Shown here piece after piece: positions 1-10,114 of a stretch of 64,000 bases of DNA. The notes below the pieces were generated by a model, which saw only the letters and a program-made list of their open reading frames with translations, was not told the DNA's origin and did no database searches. Location of the stretch: the NCBI GenBank assembly GCA_028714675.1, contig JAQTLV010000003.1:124001-188000 (forward strand), in the 5' to 3' direction. Every line of letters starts with the position of its first letter. The stretch's first letter is position 1. Position numbers and translations under genes: made by a program. The stretch comes from Sulfurovaceae bacterium. Lineage in GTDB: Bacteria; Campylobacterota; Campylobacteria; Campylobacterales; Sulfurovaceae.

Positions 1-1
1 C

Positions 2-802
2 GATTATTTTTCTATATTTGGTGGAACGGATGAATTGGAGCTTGATTATTTCGCTACTCTCTTTGAGTTTATTGAAAACAAATTTATTCGTAACCTTGAA
101 ATTATATCTTTACAAATAGAGCCAACATATATATTGGAAAGCCCATATAGAGAAGTTCTTATGGCAATAGCAAAGGGGGATGGAAAGATATATTCATCTA
201 TAAAAAAAGCTAAGCTAAATGAACATTTGGGCGAAAACATAATAAAAGATTTAACAAAATTAGGAATTATTAGGCTAGAAGAATCAAAAGAATTAGAATC
301 AAATTCTTTCAAAAGATACAGAATACAATCAAAGCTTAGGTTTAAAAAACCATTTTTGAGATTTTGGTTTGGTTTTGTTGAGCCTTTCAGAAAAGAGTTG
401 GAAGCTGGTGTTTACGAAAATTTTATAGCAAATTTTAAAGCACATTATGAAAGACTAAGAAGTCTTGTTTTTGAGCATCTATCAGAAGAGTTTTTATTAG
501 ATTACTATAACAATAAAGGTATTAATATTATTTTTTCTGGTAGTTATTGGGACAAGGATAATGAATTTGATATAGTTGCTATTACAGAATCAAAAGAGAT
601 TATTTTGGCTGAATGTAAATACAAAGATAGAAAAGTATGCAAAAATGAATTAACAAAATTAAAATTAAAAGCAACACAATCTAACTTAACAGCAAAACAT
701 TGGGTACTCTTTTCTAAACAAGGATTTTCAATTGAGTTGAAAAATTCTAAAGATAAAAATTTACTGCTTTTTGATTTACAAGATTTATCACAATGGAATT
801 AG
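2..802 (+). CDS. 3' part of a DUF234-type AAA ATPase (partial, runs off left edge)
   Basis: The frame is open to the first base of the window, so this is the C-terminal part of a longer protein. The leading residues (DYFSIFGGTDELEL) resemble the region after the ATPase core of prokaryotic AAA/STAND-like ATPases with a C-terminal DUF234 domain. What remains is a winged-helix-like middle section and a C-terminal restriction-nuclease-like fold, with FDIVAITESKEIILAECKYKD supplying the D...ExK-type residues seen in DUF234. Function is unknown; family members are often accessory. It converges on mltG with a 3-base gap. A TTG at 35 is an internal codon, not the start. Confidence 0.7.
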   Translation, partial: DYFSIFGGTDELELDYFATLFEFIENKFIRNLEIISLQIEPTYILESPYREVLMAIAKGDGKIYSSIKKAKLNEHLGENIIKDLTKLGIIRLEESKELESNSFKRYRIQSKLRFKKPFLRFWFGFVEPFRKELEAGVYENFIANFKAHYERLRSLVFEHLSEEFLLDYYNNKGINIIFSGSYWDKDNEFDIVAITESKEIILAECKYKDRKVCKNELTKLKLKATQSNLTAKHWVLFSKQGFSIELKNSKDKNLLLFDLQDLSQWN

Positions 803-805
803 TTA

Positions 806-1897
806 TTATTTATTTTCTTCTATAGCATTTCTGTGCGATTTAAAATCTTTTGAAAAAGTGTGAACGCCAGTTTTATTTTTCACAAAATATAGATAATTTG
901 TTTTGCTTGGTTTTATGGCTGCTTCTATTGCCTCTTGAGATACCGAGCCAACAGGAGATTCTGGTAAGCCGTAGTTTTTGTAGGTATTGAATGTAGTATT
1001 GTCAGTTTTTATTCTCTCGGCTGTTACCGCTATATGTGAATATTTGCCATAGTTTAAGGCACCATCCATTTGCAACTTCATTTTTTTTGCTATTCTATTG
1101 TCTATGACAGATGAAACTATTGGCATTTCTTCCTTGTTTGCTGCTTCTTTTTGTATAATAGAGGCTTTTATTAGGATTTTATTCCATTCTTCTTTGTTGT
1201 ATGTTCCAAAGTATTTTGTTGCTAATTTATCATATTTTTGTTCTGATGGTTTTAAAAGAAATTCTATAAGTTTTTTTTCATTCATGTTGGTATTTGTGAA
1301 ATAGGTATCAGGACTAATACCAGCTTCTTTGTAGAATGATTGTTTTTCATATTCATCCATAAGGATTGTTTTATTCAAATTCATCTGCTTTGCAACTTTT
1401 TCAAAAAAAACTTCCAATGTTTCGCCTGGTATTAAAGTAATATGATTATCTACTCCACTTGCTTTAGTATTTGCAATTTTATACAAAAAGTTAATTCTAG
1501 ACAGTGTTTCATTTTTATCAAAATAAATTATTCCTGCCCTAGGAGTACCAAGAATAGTTAGAAGATATTTGTCTATAATATTAACACTATAGCCTTGTTT
1601 TTTTAAGCCATTAACTACTTGGGAGATTCCTCCATATTTTATTTCAACTTTTTCTTTTGGTTGTATTGACTCAAAGATATACAATACAAATATAATAGAT
1701 ACAATAGATATAACTGCTTTTAAAATAACAATTAATTTATCTATTTTTATATGTTTTTTTGGTTTTGTAGTTTTGTTTGAAACGGTATTTTTTATTTTTT
1801 TGGGAGTGGTTCTTGTTTTTTTAGGCGTGCTTTTTCTTTTGTTTTCCGTATCTTTTTTTTTGCTTTGATTATTATTGTTTTTTCTTTCCTTTGCCAA
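806..1897 (-). CDS. mltG: Endolytic murein transglycosylase MltG
   Basis: Predicted inner-membrane lytic transglycosylase of the YceG/MltG family, which cuts nascent glycan strands and helps set their length. Residues 1-50 are an unusually Lys/Thr/Asn-rich cytoplasmic tail, followed by one TM helix (about 55-75) and then the periplasmic LysM-like and catalytic domains. The signature around the catalytic Glu (ASIIQKEA) and the later GKYSHIAVTAERI...NTYKNYGLPESPVG block are clear. Start is TTG with an AAGGA at 1904-1908. It is the last gene of the minus-strand run secA-lolC/E-mltG. Confidence 0.93.
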   Translation of the reverse strand: MAKERKNNNNQSKKKDTENKRKSTPKKTRTTPKKIKNTVSNKTTKPKKHIKIDKLIVILKAVISIVSIIFVLYIFESIQPKEKVEIKYGGISQVVNGLKKQGYSVNIIDKYLLTILGTPRAGIIYFDKNETLSRINFLYKIANTKASGVDNHITLIPGETLEVFFEKVAKQMNLNKTILMDEYEKQSFYKEAGISPDTYFTNTNMNEKKLIEFLLKPSEQKYDKLATKYFGTYNKEEWNKILIKASIIQKEAANKEEMPIVSSVIDNRIAKKMKLQMDGALNYGKYSHIAVTAERIKTDNTTFNTYKNYGLPESPVGSVSQEAIEAAIKPSKTNYLYFVKNKTGVHTFSKDFKSHRNAIEENK

Positions 1898-1906
1898 AAA
1901 ATATCC

Positions 1907-3112
1907 TTATTCGTTTCTAAGTGCAATTATTGGGTCTATTTGTGATGCTTTTCTGGCTGGATATAGTGACGATATTATAATAATAAAAGTTGTTCCAAGT
2001 ATTATCATTGCGTAATCACTAAACATTAAATCAATTGGCAACTTTGTAGTACCATATACATCTTCAGGCAATGTGATAATGTCAAAATTTTCCAATATCC
2101 ATTTGCCAATAATACCAAGAAATGATCCAGTTATTAATCCAGCAATCCCTATTATGAGACCAAGCCTAAAAAATATACTACTTATTTCAGATTTTGTTGC
2201 ACCTAGTGTTTTTAGTAATGCTATTTCATTTCTTCTGCTCATTACAGTCATCAAAATAGAAGATATTATATTTAAAGAAGCTACTAAAATGATTAATAAG
2301 AGCACTAAAAAAAGTGCTTTTTTCTCCATTTGCATTGCTGCAAAAAAACTACCATTTTGTTGCCACCATCCTTCTATTAATAAATTTTCAGGAAGAGTAG
2401 CCTCTATATCTTTTATAGTACTCATTGGATTCTTGGCATAGATATGTATACCATCATAAAAACCTTTTGGTCTATCTAAAATTTTTTCAAATGCTTCTAG
2501 GGTTGTGTATATTATAGCCTTGTCATAAGCTTTTAAACCACTTTTAAATACACCATCAATCATAAATCTTTTTTGTAATGGCATAGTATCAAATCCTATG
2601 GCTTGCTGTTCTGAAAAATATAAAGTTATTTTATTTCCAGTTGAAACATTCATTTCATTTGAAAGTCCATCGCCTATAACAATTTTAAATGGCATATCAG
2701 CCGTACTATTTGCTTTTTTAAAAATTTCATTTATATTGCTTTCTTTTTTGAAATCAACACCATATAAAAGACTTCCTTGAACAAGCGAATCATTCTTGCT
2801 TATTATTTGAGTTGTGTAGTATGGGCTAAATTTTAAATCAGGAAATTTTTTTTGAAGATTTGATATTAGTTTATCATCTATTTCATTTGGCATAATTGAT
2901 GTTATAGTGAGAGGGTAGTTCATCACAAAAAGTTTTTTTTCAAACTCTTTTTGAGTTCCATTCATTATTCCCATTGCCAGCATAAGAACCATTACACCAG
3001 CAGTAATTCCTAGATATGCCAAGAGGGCTGCTATGAATATAAATGGATTATCTCGGTCATATTTTAGATAATGCCTTATAATGGTATTAACAAATGAATT
3101 ATTTTTATTCAT
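1907..3112 (-). CDS. LolC/LolE-family ABC transporter permease
   Basis: Membrane component of a lipoprotein-releasing (Lol) type exporter: an N-terminal TM helix (about 25-45), a large periplasmic MacB-like domain, and a C-terminal FtsX domain with three TM helices (MSRRNEIALLKTLGATKSEI cytoplasmic loop is typical). I chose the ATG at 3112, which overlaps the secA stop as TAATG; the upstream start at 3154 would add 14 residues inside secA. The gene sits between secA and mltG. A dedicated LolD ATPase is not adjacent. LolA is encoded divergently about 2.8 kb away. LolC and LolE cannot be told apart from sequence alone. Confidence 0.88.
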   Translation of the reverse strand: MNKNNSFVNTIIRHYLKYDRDNPFIFIAALLAYLGITAGVMVLMLAMGIMNGTQKEFEKKLFVMNYPLTITSIMPNEIDDKLISNLQKKFPDLKFSPYYTTQIISKNDSLVQGSLLYGVDFKKESNINEIFKKANSTADMPFKIVIGDGLSNEMNVSTGNKITLYFSEQQAIGFDTMPLQKRFMIDGVFKSGLKAYDKAIIYTTLEAFEKILDRPKGFYDGIHIYAKNPMSTIKDIEATLPENLLIEGWWQQNGSFFAAMQMEKKALFLVLLLIILVASLNIISSILMTVMSRRNEIALLKTLGATKSEISSIFFRLGLIIGIAGLITGSFLGIIGKWILENFDIITLPEDVYGTTKLPIDLMFSDYAMIILGTTFIIIISSLYPARKASQIDPIIALRNE

Positions 3113-5712
3113 TATGCGAGTAAGCCTTTTTTGGGTCCACTTGTTCCGCAACAATTTTTATATTTTTTACCACTTCCGCAAGGGCAATCATCATTTCTTT
3201 TTGGTTTTTTTGTTGAAGAAGATGGTGTTTTGGCACTATTCTTTGGTTTTTCTAAATCTTGTGCCATTTCATTTTTCATGTTTTCTATCTGTTCTCGCTC
3301 ATCCGTTTCATCCAAAAAGTCCAACTGTATAATTTGCAATGTTTTTACAGCTTCAAATTTTATTCTATTAATCAAATCTGCAAATAGGCGGAAACTATCT
3401 TGTTTGTATTCAGTTAGTGGATCTTTTTGATTATATCCTCTTAGTCCAATACCAGTTTTTAGTGTATCCATCTCGTATAAATGTTCTCTCCACTCTTTGT
3501 CCAATATCTGAAGATAAAGGATTCTCTCTATCTCATCTCTTTGTTCTTTAGTAACTTTTGACATTTTTGATTCATATTGACCAGCCATATTTGCAAAAAT
3601 AAGGTTGCTTAATTCTTCATAGTTTTTATTTTTAAGTAAATCTATATCTGTTATAAACATTAACTCTTCTTGAAGTAGAAGTTGGAGTTTTTCTAAATTA
3701 AATTCAGATTCATCCATTGAATCATATATTTCACATTCTGACAATAGATAACCTATATACTCAATTCTATTTTCTTCTATTTTGGAAGATATATTAAAGT
3801 TTGTATCTAGAAGTTGATTTCTAAAACCATATATTGCTTTTCTTTGGTGGTTGGCTACATCATCATATTCCAATATATGTTTTCTTGATTCATAGTGCAT
3901 ATTCTCAACTTTTTTCTGAGCTTTTTCAACACTTCTAGTAACAAGTTTTGAATCTATATATTCTCCATCTTGTACACCTATTTTATTCATAATACTTCTG
4001 ATTTTTTCACCACCAAAAATTCTTAAAAGATTATCATCCAAACTCAAGTAAAATTGACTTTCTCCAGGATCGCCTTGTCTTCCACTTCTTCCTCTTAATT
4101 GATTATCTATTCTTCTACTTTCATGTCTTTCCGTACCAAGTATATAAAGACCACCAAGTTCTCTTACTTCATCTGTAATTTTTATATCAACACCACGACC
4201 TGCCATATTTGTTGCAACAGTAACGGCACCTTTTTCTCCAGCACGCATGATTATTTCTGCTTCTTGTTCATGATTTTTTGCATTAAGGACATTGTGGGTA
4301 ATTTTTTCTTTTTTTAGTCTAGTGTTTATCATTTCACTTTTTTCTATTGATGCAGTACCAACTAGAACAGGCTGTCCTTTTTTATGCAACTCTTTTATTT
4401 TTTTTACAACAGCATCAAGTTTTTCTCTTTCTGTATTATATATGAGGTCATTTTTATCCATTCTCATTACTGGAATATTTGTAGGAATAGAGATAACATC
4501 AAGATTATATATTTGAGCGAATTCACTAGCTTCTGTTTGTGCAGTTCCAGTCATACCAGAAAGTTTGTTGTATAGTCTAAAATAGTTTTGGTATGTGATT
4601 TCAGCAAGTGTTTGACTCTCTTCTTTGATAAAAACACCTTCTTTTGCTTCTAGCGCTTGATGTAATCCTTCACTATATCTTCTGCCTTCACTTAGTCTAC
4701 CTGTAAATTCATCAACTATTATAATCTCATCATCTTTAATCACATAATCAACGTCTTTTTCAAAAAGATATTGTGCTTTTAATGCTTGATCTAGATGATG
4801 AGAAAGAGCAGCATTTTCTAAACTATATAGGTTATCAACTTCAAACAGTTCTTGTGCTTTGCTAAGTCCATCTTCTGTCATTATTATTATACGATTCTTT
4901 TCATCAACAATAAAATCTCCAGTTGTCTCTTCTGGCTCTCCTGCTTTTGTTTCCTTTTTTTCGCCTCGTATCATTTGTAGCGCTATTTTATTTGCAGTAT
5001 CATAATGTTTTTGTTCTCTTCGTGCTGGACCAGAGATTATTAGTGGTGTTCTAGCTTCATCTATCAAAATGGAGTCAACTTCATCTACAATTGCAAAATT
5101 ATGCTCTCTTTGAACTTTTTCTTCAGCTCTAACTTTCATATTGTCTCTTAGAAAATCAAAACCATATTCATTGTTTGTGCCATAGGTTATGTCAGAATAA
5201 TATTGAGCTTTTCTAGTAACTTCATCATATAGTCCAGATATTATACACCCAGTACTAAATCCTAAAAACTCATATAATTTTCCCATTTCCTCAGAGTCTC
5301 TTTTTGCCAGGTAGTCATTTACTGTAATTACATGAACACCTTTGCCGCTCATTGCATTTAAGATAACTGCAAGTGTCGCCACAAGCGTTTTACCTTCACC
5401 TGTTTTCATTTCTGCTATATCGCCTTGATGTAAAACAAGTCCACCAACCATTTGTACATCAAAATGACGCAATCCTAAAACTCTTTTACTGGCTTCTCTA
5501 GTTATAGCAAAAGATTCATTTAATACATCATCAATTGTTTTACTTTCATTTTGAACACTTGTTTTTAGTTCTAAAAAAGCATTTTTGAGTTCATCATCAC
5601 TTAAATTCAAATAGTTTTCTTCTAAAGCATTGATTTTTTCAACTCTCTTGAGTAGTTTTTTTACCTTTTTGTCGTTTTGTGTTCCAAAAATTTTATTTAA
5701 GATGCCCAACAT
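3112..5712 (-). CDS. secA: Preprotein translocase ATPase SecA
   Basis: Motor ATPase that drives export of unfolded preproteins through SecYEG. The 866-residue protein shows Walker A MKTGEGKT (102-109), the [19 protein letters not shown] block, [17 protein letters not shown], the [25 protein letters not shown] helicase motif and a C-terminal zinc-binding [13 protein letters not shown] tail after an acidic/Lys-rich linker. Length and all blocks are standard. The stop overlaps the start of the lolC/E permease gene by one base, so they are probably co-transcribed. Divergent from lolA. Confidence 0.98.
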   Translation of the reverse strand: MLGILNKIFGTQNDKKVKKLLKRVEKINALEENYLNLSDDELKNAFLELKTSVQNESKTIDDVLNESFAITREASKRVLGLRHFDVQMVGGLVLHQGDIAEMKTGEGKTLVATLAVILNAMSGKGVHVITVNDYLAKRDSEEMGKLYEFLGFSTGCIISGLYDEVTRKAQYYSDITYGTNNEYGFDFLRDNMKVRAEEKVQREHNFAIVDEVDSILIDEARTPLIISGPARREQKHYDTANKIALQMIRGEKKETKAGEPEETTGDFIVDEKNRIIIMTEDGLSKAQELFEVDNLYSLENAALSHHLDQALKAQYLFEKDVDYVIKDDEIIIVDEFTGRLSEGRRYSEGLHQALEAKEGVFIKEESQTLAEITYQNYFRLYNKLSGMTGTAQTEASEFAQIYNLDVISIPTNIPVMRMDKNDLIYNTEREKLDAVVKKIKELHKKGQPVLVGTASIEKSEMINTRLKKEKITHNVLNAKNHEQEAEIIMRAGEKGAVTVATNMAGRGVDIKITDEVRELGGLYILGTERHESRRIDNQLRGRSGRQGDPGESQFYLSLDDNLLRIFGGEKIRSIMNKIGVQDGEYIDSKLVTRSVEKAQKKVENMHYESRKHILEYDDVANHQRKAIYGFRNQLLDTNFNISSKIEENRIEYIGYLLSECEIYDSMDESEFNLEKLQLLLQEELMFITDIDLLKNKNYEELSNLIFANMAGQYESKMSKVTKEQRDEIERILYLQILDKEWREHLYEMDTLKTGIGLRGYNQKDPLTEYKQDSFRLFADLINRIKFEAVKTLQIIQLDFLDETDEREQIENMKNEMAQDLEKPKNSAKTPSSSTKKPKRNDDCPCGSGKKYKNCCGTSGPKKGLLA

Positions 5713-5815
5713 ACCTATCCATTTAGTTTATATTTTGTATAATTTTGAAGCTATTTTACCAAAAAAATGTAAAAGTATTGTTATTCTATTTTTCCACAAT
5801 TTTTTGTAAAGATTC

Positions 5816-5844
5816 GTATTATAAACCATAATACAATAGTATTG
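5816..5844. promoter_or_regulatory. Inverted repeats in the secA/lolA divergent promoter region
   Basis: GTATTAT (5816-5822) and ATAATAC (5828-5834) form a 7-bp inverted repeat with a 5-base spacer, followed at once by the palindrome CAATAGTATTG (5834-5844). It lies 24 bases upstream of the lolA start, between divergent secA and lolA. It could be an operator, or simply AT-rich promoter sequence; no regulator can be named. Confidence 0.3.
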
Positions 5845-5867
5845 TGAAAAAATATTTAGGATGTTAA

Positions 5868-6395
5868 ATGAAATTAAAATTTTTATTATTTTTATTACTT
5901 ACAATGTTTCTTGGTGCTGATAGCATAAAGTTGCCAGTATCTTTTGATTCTAGCTTTACTCAAGAGATAATTTCACCAAAAAATAAAAAAATACTATATA
6001 AAGGAAGAGTGTTATACTCTGACAAATCTCTTCTTAAATGGATATATTCATCTCCTACAAAAAAAGATGTTTGTACAAATGGTAAAGAGCTAGTTGTTGT
6101 TGATAATGATTTAGAACAAGTATCTTTCTATACTATAAATAAAGGCTTTAATTTGCCAGAAGTGCTAAAAAGTGCAAAAAAAGATAATAATGGGATATTT
6201 TTAGCAACATATCAAAAGAAAATATATAGTATCAAACTAAATCAAAATGGTGAACTTTTCCAAGTTTCGTATAATGATGATTTGGACAATAAAGTTACTA
6301 TAACTTTTGATGAAATAAAGTACAAAAATAGCAGTATTCCTGCTGAAAAATTAAAGTGCATAATTCCAAAAAACTATGATATATCTAGAGGTTGA
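5868..6395 (+). CDS. lolA: Outer-membrane lipoprotein carrier protein LolA
   Basis: Periplasmic chaperone that carries lipoproteins from the inner-membrane Lol complex to the outer membrane. The 175-residue product has a short signal peptide (MKLKFLLFLLLTMFLGADS) and then the LolA half-barrel pattern: FTQEIISPKNKKILYKGRVLYSD near the N-terminus, WIYSSPTKKDVCTNGKELVVVDNDLEQVSFYTI in the middle, and repeated hydrophobic strands. RBS AGGA sits 10 bases before the ATG. The LolC/E-type permease encoded divergently fits the same pathway; grouping with secA is also functionally sensible. Confidence 0.85.
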   Translation: MKLKFLLFLLLTMFLGADSIKLPVSFDSSFTQEIISPKNKKILYKGRVLYSDKSLLKWIYSSPTKKDVCTNGKELVVVDNDLEQVSFYTINKGFNLPEVLKSAKKDNNGIFLATYQKKIYSIKLNQNGELFQVSYNDDLDNKVTITFDEIKYKNSSIPAEKLKCIIPKNYDISRG

Positions 6396-6450
6396 TTAAA
6401 TTTTTAGTTCTTTTAGATAAAATACGCACAAATAAATATAAGGAATTATT

Positions 6451-8046
6451 TTGCTATCTACAGTAAATTTAACTCAAAGATATGGTAAAAGAGTACTATT
6501 TGACAAAATAAATATAACTCTTGATGCAGGGAAGAGATATGGTTTGATTGGTGCCAATGGCGCTGGAAAATCAACATTTATTAAAATTCTATCAGGTGAA
6601 ATTGAACAAACCGATGGCGAAGTTCAACTTCAATCTGGTGTAAAACTTGGAGTTCTTGGACAAAATCAATATGCATTTGAAGATTTTACTCTAAAAGATG
6701 CAGTTTTGTATGGCAATAAAAAACTTTATAATGCCCAAAAAGAAAAAGAGCGACTTTATATGGAAGGCAACTTTGATAGCGATGAAGTAAATAATCGTTT
6801 GGCAGAGCTTGAAATGATTTGCGCAGATGAGGATCCAACTTACGAAAGTGATGTAAAAATAGAAAAACTTTTAGAAGTTCTTGGGTTTCCAGCTTCACAG
6901 CATGATGACTTGATGAGCTCACTTACTGGAGGCGATAAATTTAAAATTCTTCTTGCGCAAGTGTTGTTTTTAAAGCCAGATGTATTGCTTCTTGATGAGC
7001 CTACAAATAACCTTGATATTGAAACTATAAGCTGGCTTGAAAATGAACTTCAAAGACATGAAGGTACATTGCTTATCATTTCGCATGATAGACATTTTAT
7101 AAACAATGTTGTTACCAATATACTTGATCTTGATTTTCAAAATATTAGAGAGTTTACTGGGAATTATGATGATTGGTATATAGCTGCAAACTTAATTGCA
7201 AAACAAGCACAAACAGATAGAGATAAAGCATTAAAAGAAAAAGGTGATTTGGAGAAATTTATAGCGAGATTCTCTGCAAATGCTTCAAAAGCAAAACAAG
7301 CAACAAGTCGTCAAAAACAGCTTGAAAAACTTGATATTGCAGAAGTCAAACTATCTTCTAGAAGAGACCCTTCAATCATGTTTAAACCAAATAGGGATAT
7401 AGGAAATGAAGTTTTAGAAGTTACTGATATTTGTCATAATTATGGCGATTTGCAAGCACTGAAAAATATCTCCTTTAAAGTAAAAAAAGGCGATAAAATA
7501 GCCCTTATAGGCTCAAACGGTGCAGGAAAAACAACCTTGCTTGAAATACTTATGGGAAAACTCAAACCAACAAGTGGAAAATTCAACTGGGGTCAGACTG
7601 TATTTACTACTTATTTTCCTCAAAATACAACAGACCTTATTGGGGGCGAGGATGTACTGCCTCAATGGATACAAAACTTTGATCCAAAATGGCATATTGA
7701 CGAGATAAGAAAGTGTTTAGGCAGAATGCTTTTTACAGGTGAAGAACAAGGTAAAAAAGTAAGTGCTTGTAGTGGTGGAGAAAAGCATCGTTTGATGCTT
7801 AGCAAGATGATGATGGATAGTGCAAACTTTTTAGTTCTTGATGAACCAAATAACCATCTTGACCTTGAGGCTATCATAGCACTTGGCGAAGCATTATATG
7901 AATATCAAGGCGGGGTTATATGTGTAACTCATGACCGTGAGTTAATTGATGCTTTTGCAAATCGTATCATTAAAATACTTCCAGATGGAAGTCTGATAGA
8001 TTTTGAAGGTGATTATGAAGCATTTGTCGAGGAATATGGGCATTAA
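6451..8046 (+). CDS. ABC-F family ATPase, YbiT type
   Basis: Soluble tandem ABC ATPase of the ABC-F family, whose members act on the ribosome rather than in membrane transport. Two nucleotide-binding domains: Walker A GANGAGKS then LTGGDKFKILLAQ/LLLDEPTNNLD in the first half, and GSNGAGKT then CSGGEKHRLMLS/LVLDEPNNHLDLE in the second. The linker contains the SRQKQLEKLD interdomain motif. Length (531) equals E. coli YbiT. Start is TTG, preceded by AAGGA (6440-6444). The downstream 8047-8214 gap contains a hairpin. Confidence 0.92.
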   Translation: MLSTVNLTQRYGKRVLFDKINITLDAGKRYGLIGANGAGKSTFIKILSGEIEQTDGEVQLQSGVKLGVLGQNQYAFEDFTLKDAVLYGNKKLYNAQKEKERLYMEGNFDSDEVNNRLAELEMICADEDPTYESDVKIEKLLEVLGFPASQHDDLMSSLTGGDKFKILLAQVLFLKPDVLLLDEPTNNLDIETISWLENELQRHEGTLLIISHDRHFINNVVTNILDLDFQNIREFTGNYDDWYIAANLIAKQAQTDRDKALKEKGDLEKFIARFSANASKAKQATSRQKQLEKLDIAEVKLSSRRDPSIMFKPNRDIGNEVLEVTDICHNYGDLQALKNISFKVKKGDKIALIGSNGAGKTTLLEILMGKLKPTSGKFNWGQTVFTTYFPQNTTDLIGGEDVLPQWIQNFDPKWHIDEIRKCLGRMLFTGEEQGKKVSACSGGEKHRLMLSKMMMDSANFLVLDEPNNHLDLEAIIALGEALYEYQGGVICVTHDRELIDAFANRIIKILPDGSLIDFEGDYEAFVEEYGH

Positions 8047-8066
8047 TTTGGCTTTTTCTTCACGGG

Positions 8067-8094
8067 AAAGTCTGCTATGCTACTAGCAAACTTT
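8067..8094 (+). other. Stem-loop downstream of the ABC-F gene
   Basis: AAAGT-c-TGCTA (8067-8077) pairs with TAGCA-a-ACTTT (8084-8094), one mismatch, 6-base loop. It follows the ABC-F stop by 20 bases but has no U-tract after it, so it is not a classic intrinsic terminator; it may mark the 3' end of the transcript. Confidence 0.35.
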
Positions 8095-8214
8095 CTGCTA
8101 AATATATCTAATGAATATACCTCAATAAAATTAATCTAAAATATCAATTTTTATAATATCTTATTAAGTATTATTAAATTATAATCTTAATCATAATTTT
8201 ACAAAGGAAACAAT

Positions 8215-8595
8215 ATGACATTTGCTGAATCTATAAATACATGTTTGAAACAAAAGTATGCTGACTTTAACGGAAGAGCTTCTAGAAGTGAGTATTGGTG
8301 GTTTGCACTTTTGCAATTTTTAATTTTTCTTGTTCTTTCATTTATAACTGGTGGATTAATAAATTATGAAACTGGTGAAATGAATGGCTTAGGAGCTGTT
8401 ATTTTTGTATTAGCAATTTTGGCACTAATAGTTCCAGCTATTGCTGTATCAGTAAGAAGACTTCATGATACTGATAAAAGTGGATGGTGGTATCTAATAT
8501 CTTTAGTTCCTTATGTTGGAGGACTTGTTCTTCTTGTTCTTATGGTTTTACCACCAAAAGAGCCAAACAGATTTGGTGATACACCTTTAAGCTAA
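8215..8595 (+). CDS. DUF805 family membrane protein
   Basis: Small inner-membrane protein of unknown function. It begins with the family signature FNGRASRSEYWWF (18-30), followed by a first TM region, a second around residues 60-85 and a third at 101-117, with the conserved RRLHDTDKSGWW block between them. RBS AAAGGA precedes the ATG. It appears to be a single-gene transcript that converges with yebC; the yebC terminator lies in the 22-base gap. Confidence 0.9.
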   Translation: MTFAESINTCLKQKYADFNGRASRSEYWWFALLQFLIFLVLSFITGGLINYETGEMNGLGAVIFVLAILALIVPAIAVSVRRLHDTDKSGWWYLISLVPYVGGLVLLVLMVLPPKEPNRFGDTPLS

Positions 8596-8596
8596 T

Positions 8597-8623
8597 AAAA
8601 AAGCGTAAGCACTATGCTTACGC
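8597..8623 (-). terminator. Rho-independent terminator of yebC
   Basis: A perfect 9-bp stem GCGTAAGCA / TGCTTACGC (8603-8611 and 8615-8623) with a 3-base loop, followed in the minus-strand direction by TTTTTT (complement of 8597-8602). It overlaps the yebC stop codon. On the plus strand there is no U-run, so it serves mainly the minus-strand gene. Confidence 0.85.
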
Positions 8624-9355
8624 CAAATTAGTATAAACTACTTGCACATCCTCATCGTCTTCTAATTTTTCGATAAGAATTTCTACATCATTCATTTGTT
8701 CTTCTGTTATCTCGATAGGAGTATTTGGTATAAATTCAAGAGTTGATTTACTTACTTCGATGCCTTGGTCTTCAAGTGCCTTACTAAGATCTCCAAAAGA
8801 TGTAAAATCGCCATAAATTCTTATGATAGCCTTGTCATCACCATTTTCTTGTGCTTCCACATCCTCTTCTATCTCTTCAAGTCCAAAATCTATAAGTTCA
8901 AGTTCAAGCTCTTCTATATCTATATTATCTTTTTTGTCAAATACAAAAACAGCCTTTCTAGTAAACATAAAATCAAGTGCTCCAGATGTAAGCATCTCAG
9001 CTTTATTTCTTACAAGTATGGCTTTGACATTTGCTACGGTTCTAGTGTGGTTATCTGTAGCACATTCGATTACGAGCTGAACTCCATAAGGACCTTTGGC
9101 TTCATATCTAATCTCTTTTATGTCTGCCGCATCTTTGCCACTTGCTCGCTTAATTGCATTATCGATAACATCTTTTGGTACATTTTCAGCTTTTGCATTT
9201 TGTATTATAGTTCTTAATTTGGCATTTTGATCTGGATCAGGTACGCCATCTTTTGCTGCCATAGTGATAAGTTTGCTATATTTGGGAAATACTTTAGACA
9301 TATTTCCCCATCTTTTCATTTTGGCTGCTTTGCGATATTCAAAGGCTCTTCCCAT
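8618..9355 (-). CDS. yebC: YebC/PmpR family transcriptional regulatory protein
   Basis: Member of the YebC/PmpR family, whose bacterial members have been described as DNA-binding regulators and, more recently, as translation factors. The product begins MGRAFEYRKAAKMKRWGNMSK, the canonical N-terminus, and continues with the VPKDVIDNAIKRASG block and the acidic C-terminal domain. The ATG at 9355 is preferred over the longer frame (9391) because AGGAG lies directly before it and family homology begins there; this gives 245 residues, the usual length. Single-gene transcript ending in the hairpin at 8603-8623. Confidence 0.95.
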   Translation of the reverse strand: MGRAFEYRKAAKMKRWGNMSKVFPKYSKLITMAAKDGVPDPDQNAKLRTIIQNAKAENVPKDVIDNAIKRASGKDAADIKEIRYEAKGPYGVQLVIECATDNHTRTVANVKAILVRNKAEMLTSGALDFMFTRKAVFVFDKKDNIDIEELELELIDFGLEEIEEDVEAQENGDDKAIIRIYGDFTSFGDLSKALEDQGIEVSKSTLEFIPNTPIEITEEQMNDVEILIEKLEDDEDVQVVYTNLA

Positions 9356-9453
9356 GATGACTCCTGATATTGTTTTGATGGTATTATACAATGAGGCTCT
9401 TTAGGAGTCGCTTTTATTGAGTTTTGCTATAATTCATTCTCATTTTTTAATCC

Positions 9454-9855
9454 TTATTCTGTTGTTTTATTATTTGCTTCATTTTTAATTTTATACAATA
9501 TATATATTTGTGCAGTTATGAATAAAATAGGTATCAAAGATAGAACATGTGAATCAATTTTTTTAAATAAATTAATAGTGAAAAAAAGGAATATAACAAC
9601 AAGTATCATATTTACTTTCAATTTATTCTTTTCTTTAAAGCTATCAAGTTCTTTTATTGCCAAAAGTGGTAATAAAACAAGTGGTATAAATGTTAAAATG
9701 AATCCAATTCCACTAAATGCAAAATGTGAGATATTTAGAGTTTCAAAATTTACAGATGTTGCTCTAATCCAAAAAGTTGCTTTTATTGTAATAATTGCAC
9801 CAAATACAATTATTATCCAATAGTAAAATTTAAGATATTTTATTTGGTTTTTCAT
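9454..9855 (-). CDS. Hypothetical four-TM membrane protein
   Basis: I do not recognise this 133-residue protein. It is strongly hydrophobic, with four predicted TM helices at about 10-30, 45-68, 80-96 and 105-122, a basic first loop and a short Asn/Thr-rich tail. RBS AAGGA is at the expected place (complement of 9861-9865). It stands alone between yebC and a repeat-containing gap. Confidence 0.65.
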   Translation of the reverse strand: MKNQIKYLKFYYWIIIVFGAIITIKATFWIRATSVNFETLNISHFAFSGIGFILTFIPLVLLPLLAIKELDSFKEKNKLKVNMILVVIFLFFTINLFKKIDSHVLSLIPILFITAQIYILYKIKNEANNKTTE

Positions 9856-9965
9856 TTTTATCCTTCTTGATGATTTTAAAAGTATATAGATAATAGTTTA
9901 TCTGTTAGATTTTTAAAGTAGTATTAAAGATTGTTATTTATTGTGATATTTTGTTTTAGGCTTTA

Positions 9966-10003
9966 GTATGCGTTCCACCTATGGAGAGGTGGAACGAGAG
10001 AAA
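9966..10003 (+). repeat. TTCCACCT hairpin repeat, copy 1
   Basis: CGTTCCACCT (9971-9980) and AGGTGGAACG (9987-9996) form a perfect 10-bp stem with a 6-base loop, flanked by AGTATG on the left and AGAGAAA on the right. The same unit with the same flanks recurs at 17.6, 58.1, 61.9, 62.6 (inverted) and, as stem only, 63.2 kb. This copy lies in a divergent intergenic region. Confidence 0.8.
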
Positions 10004-10009
10004 AAGAAA

Positions 10010-10053
10010 AAGTGCATAGTGAAGTATGGATTTAGCATATCCATTATGCACTT
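10010..10053. repeat. Nested palindrome / long stem-loop
   Basis: Outer arms AAGTGCATA (10010-10018) and TATGCACTT (10045-10053) pair over 9 bp; inner arms ATGGAT (10026-10031) and ATCCAT (10039-10044) pair over 6 bp, with a 7-base bulge on the left side only. It sits 7 bases after hairpin repeat copy 1 and about 60 bases before the thioredoxin gene. No other copy was seen in the window. Confidence 0.6.
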
Positions 10054-10114
10054 TATCAAGAGGTCTCAATACTCTTTTGCTATAATTTTGCAAGTTTTAG
10101 TTGCGAGGTAAAAT

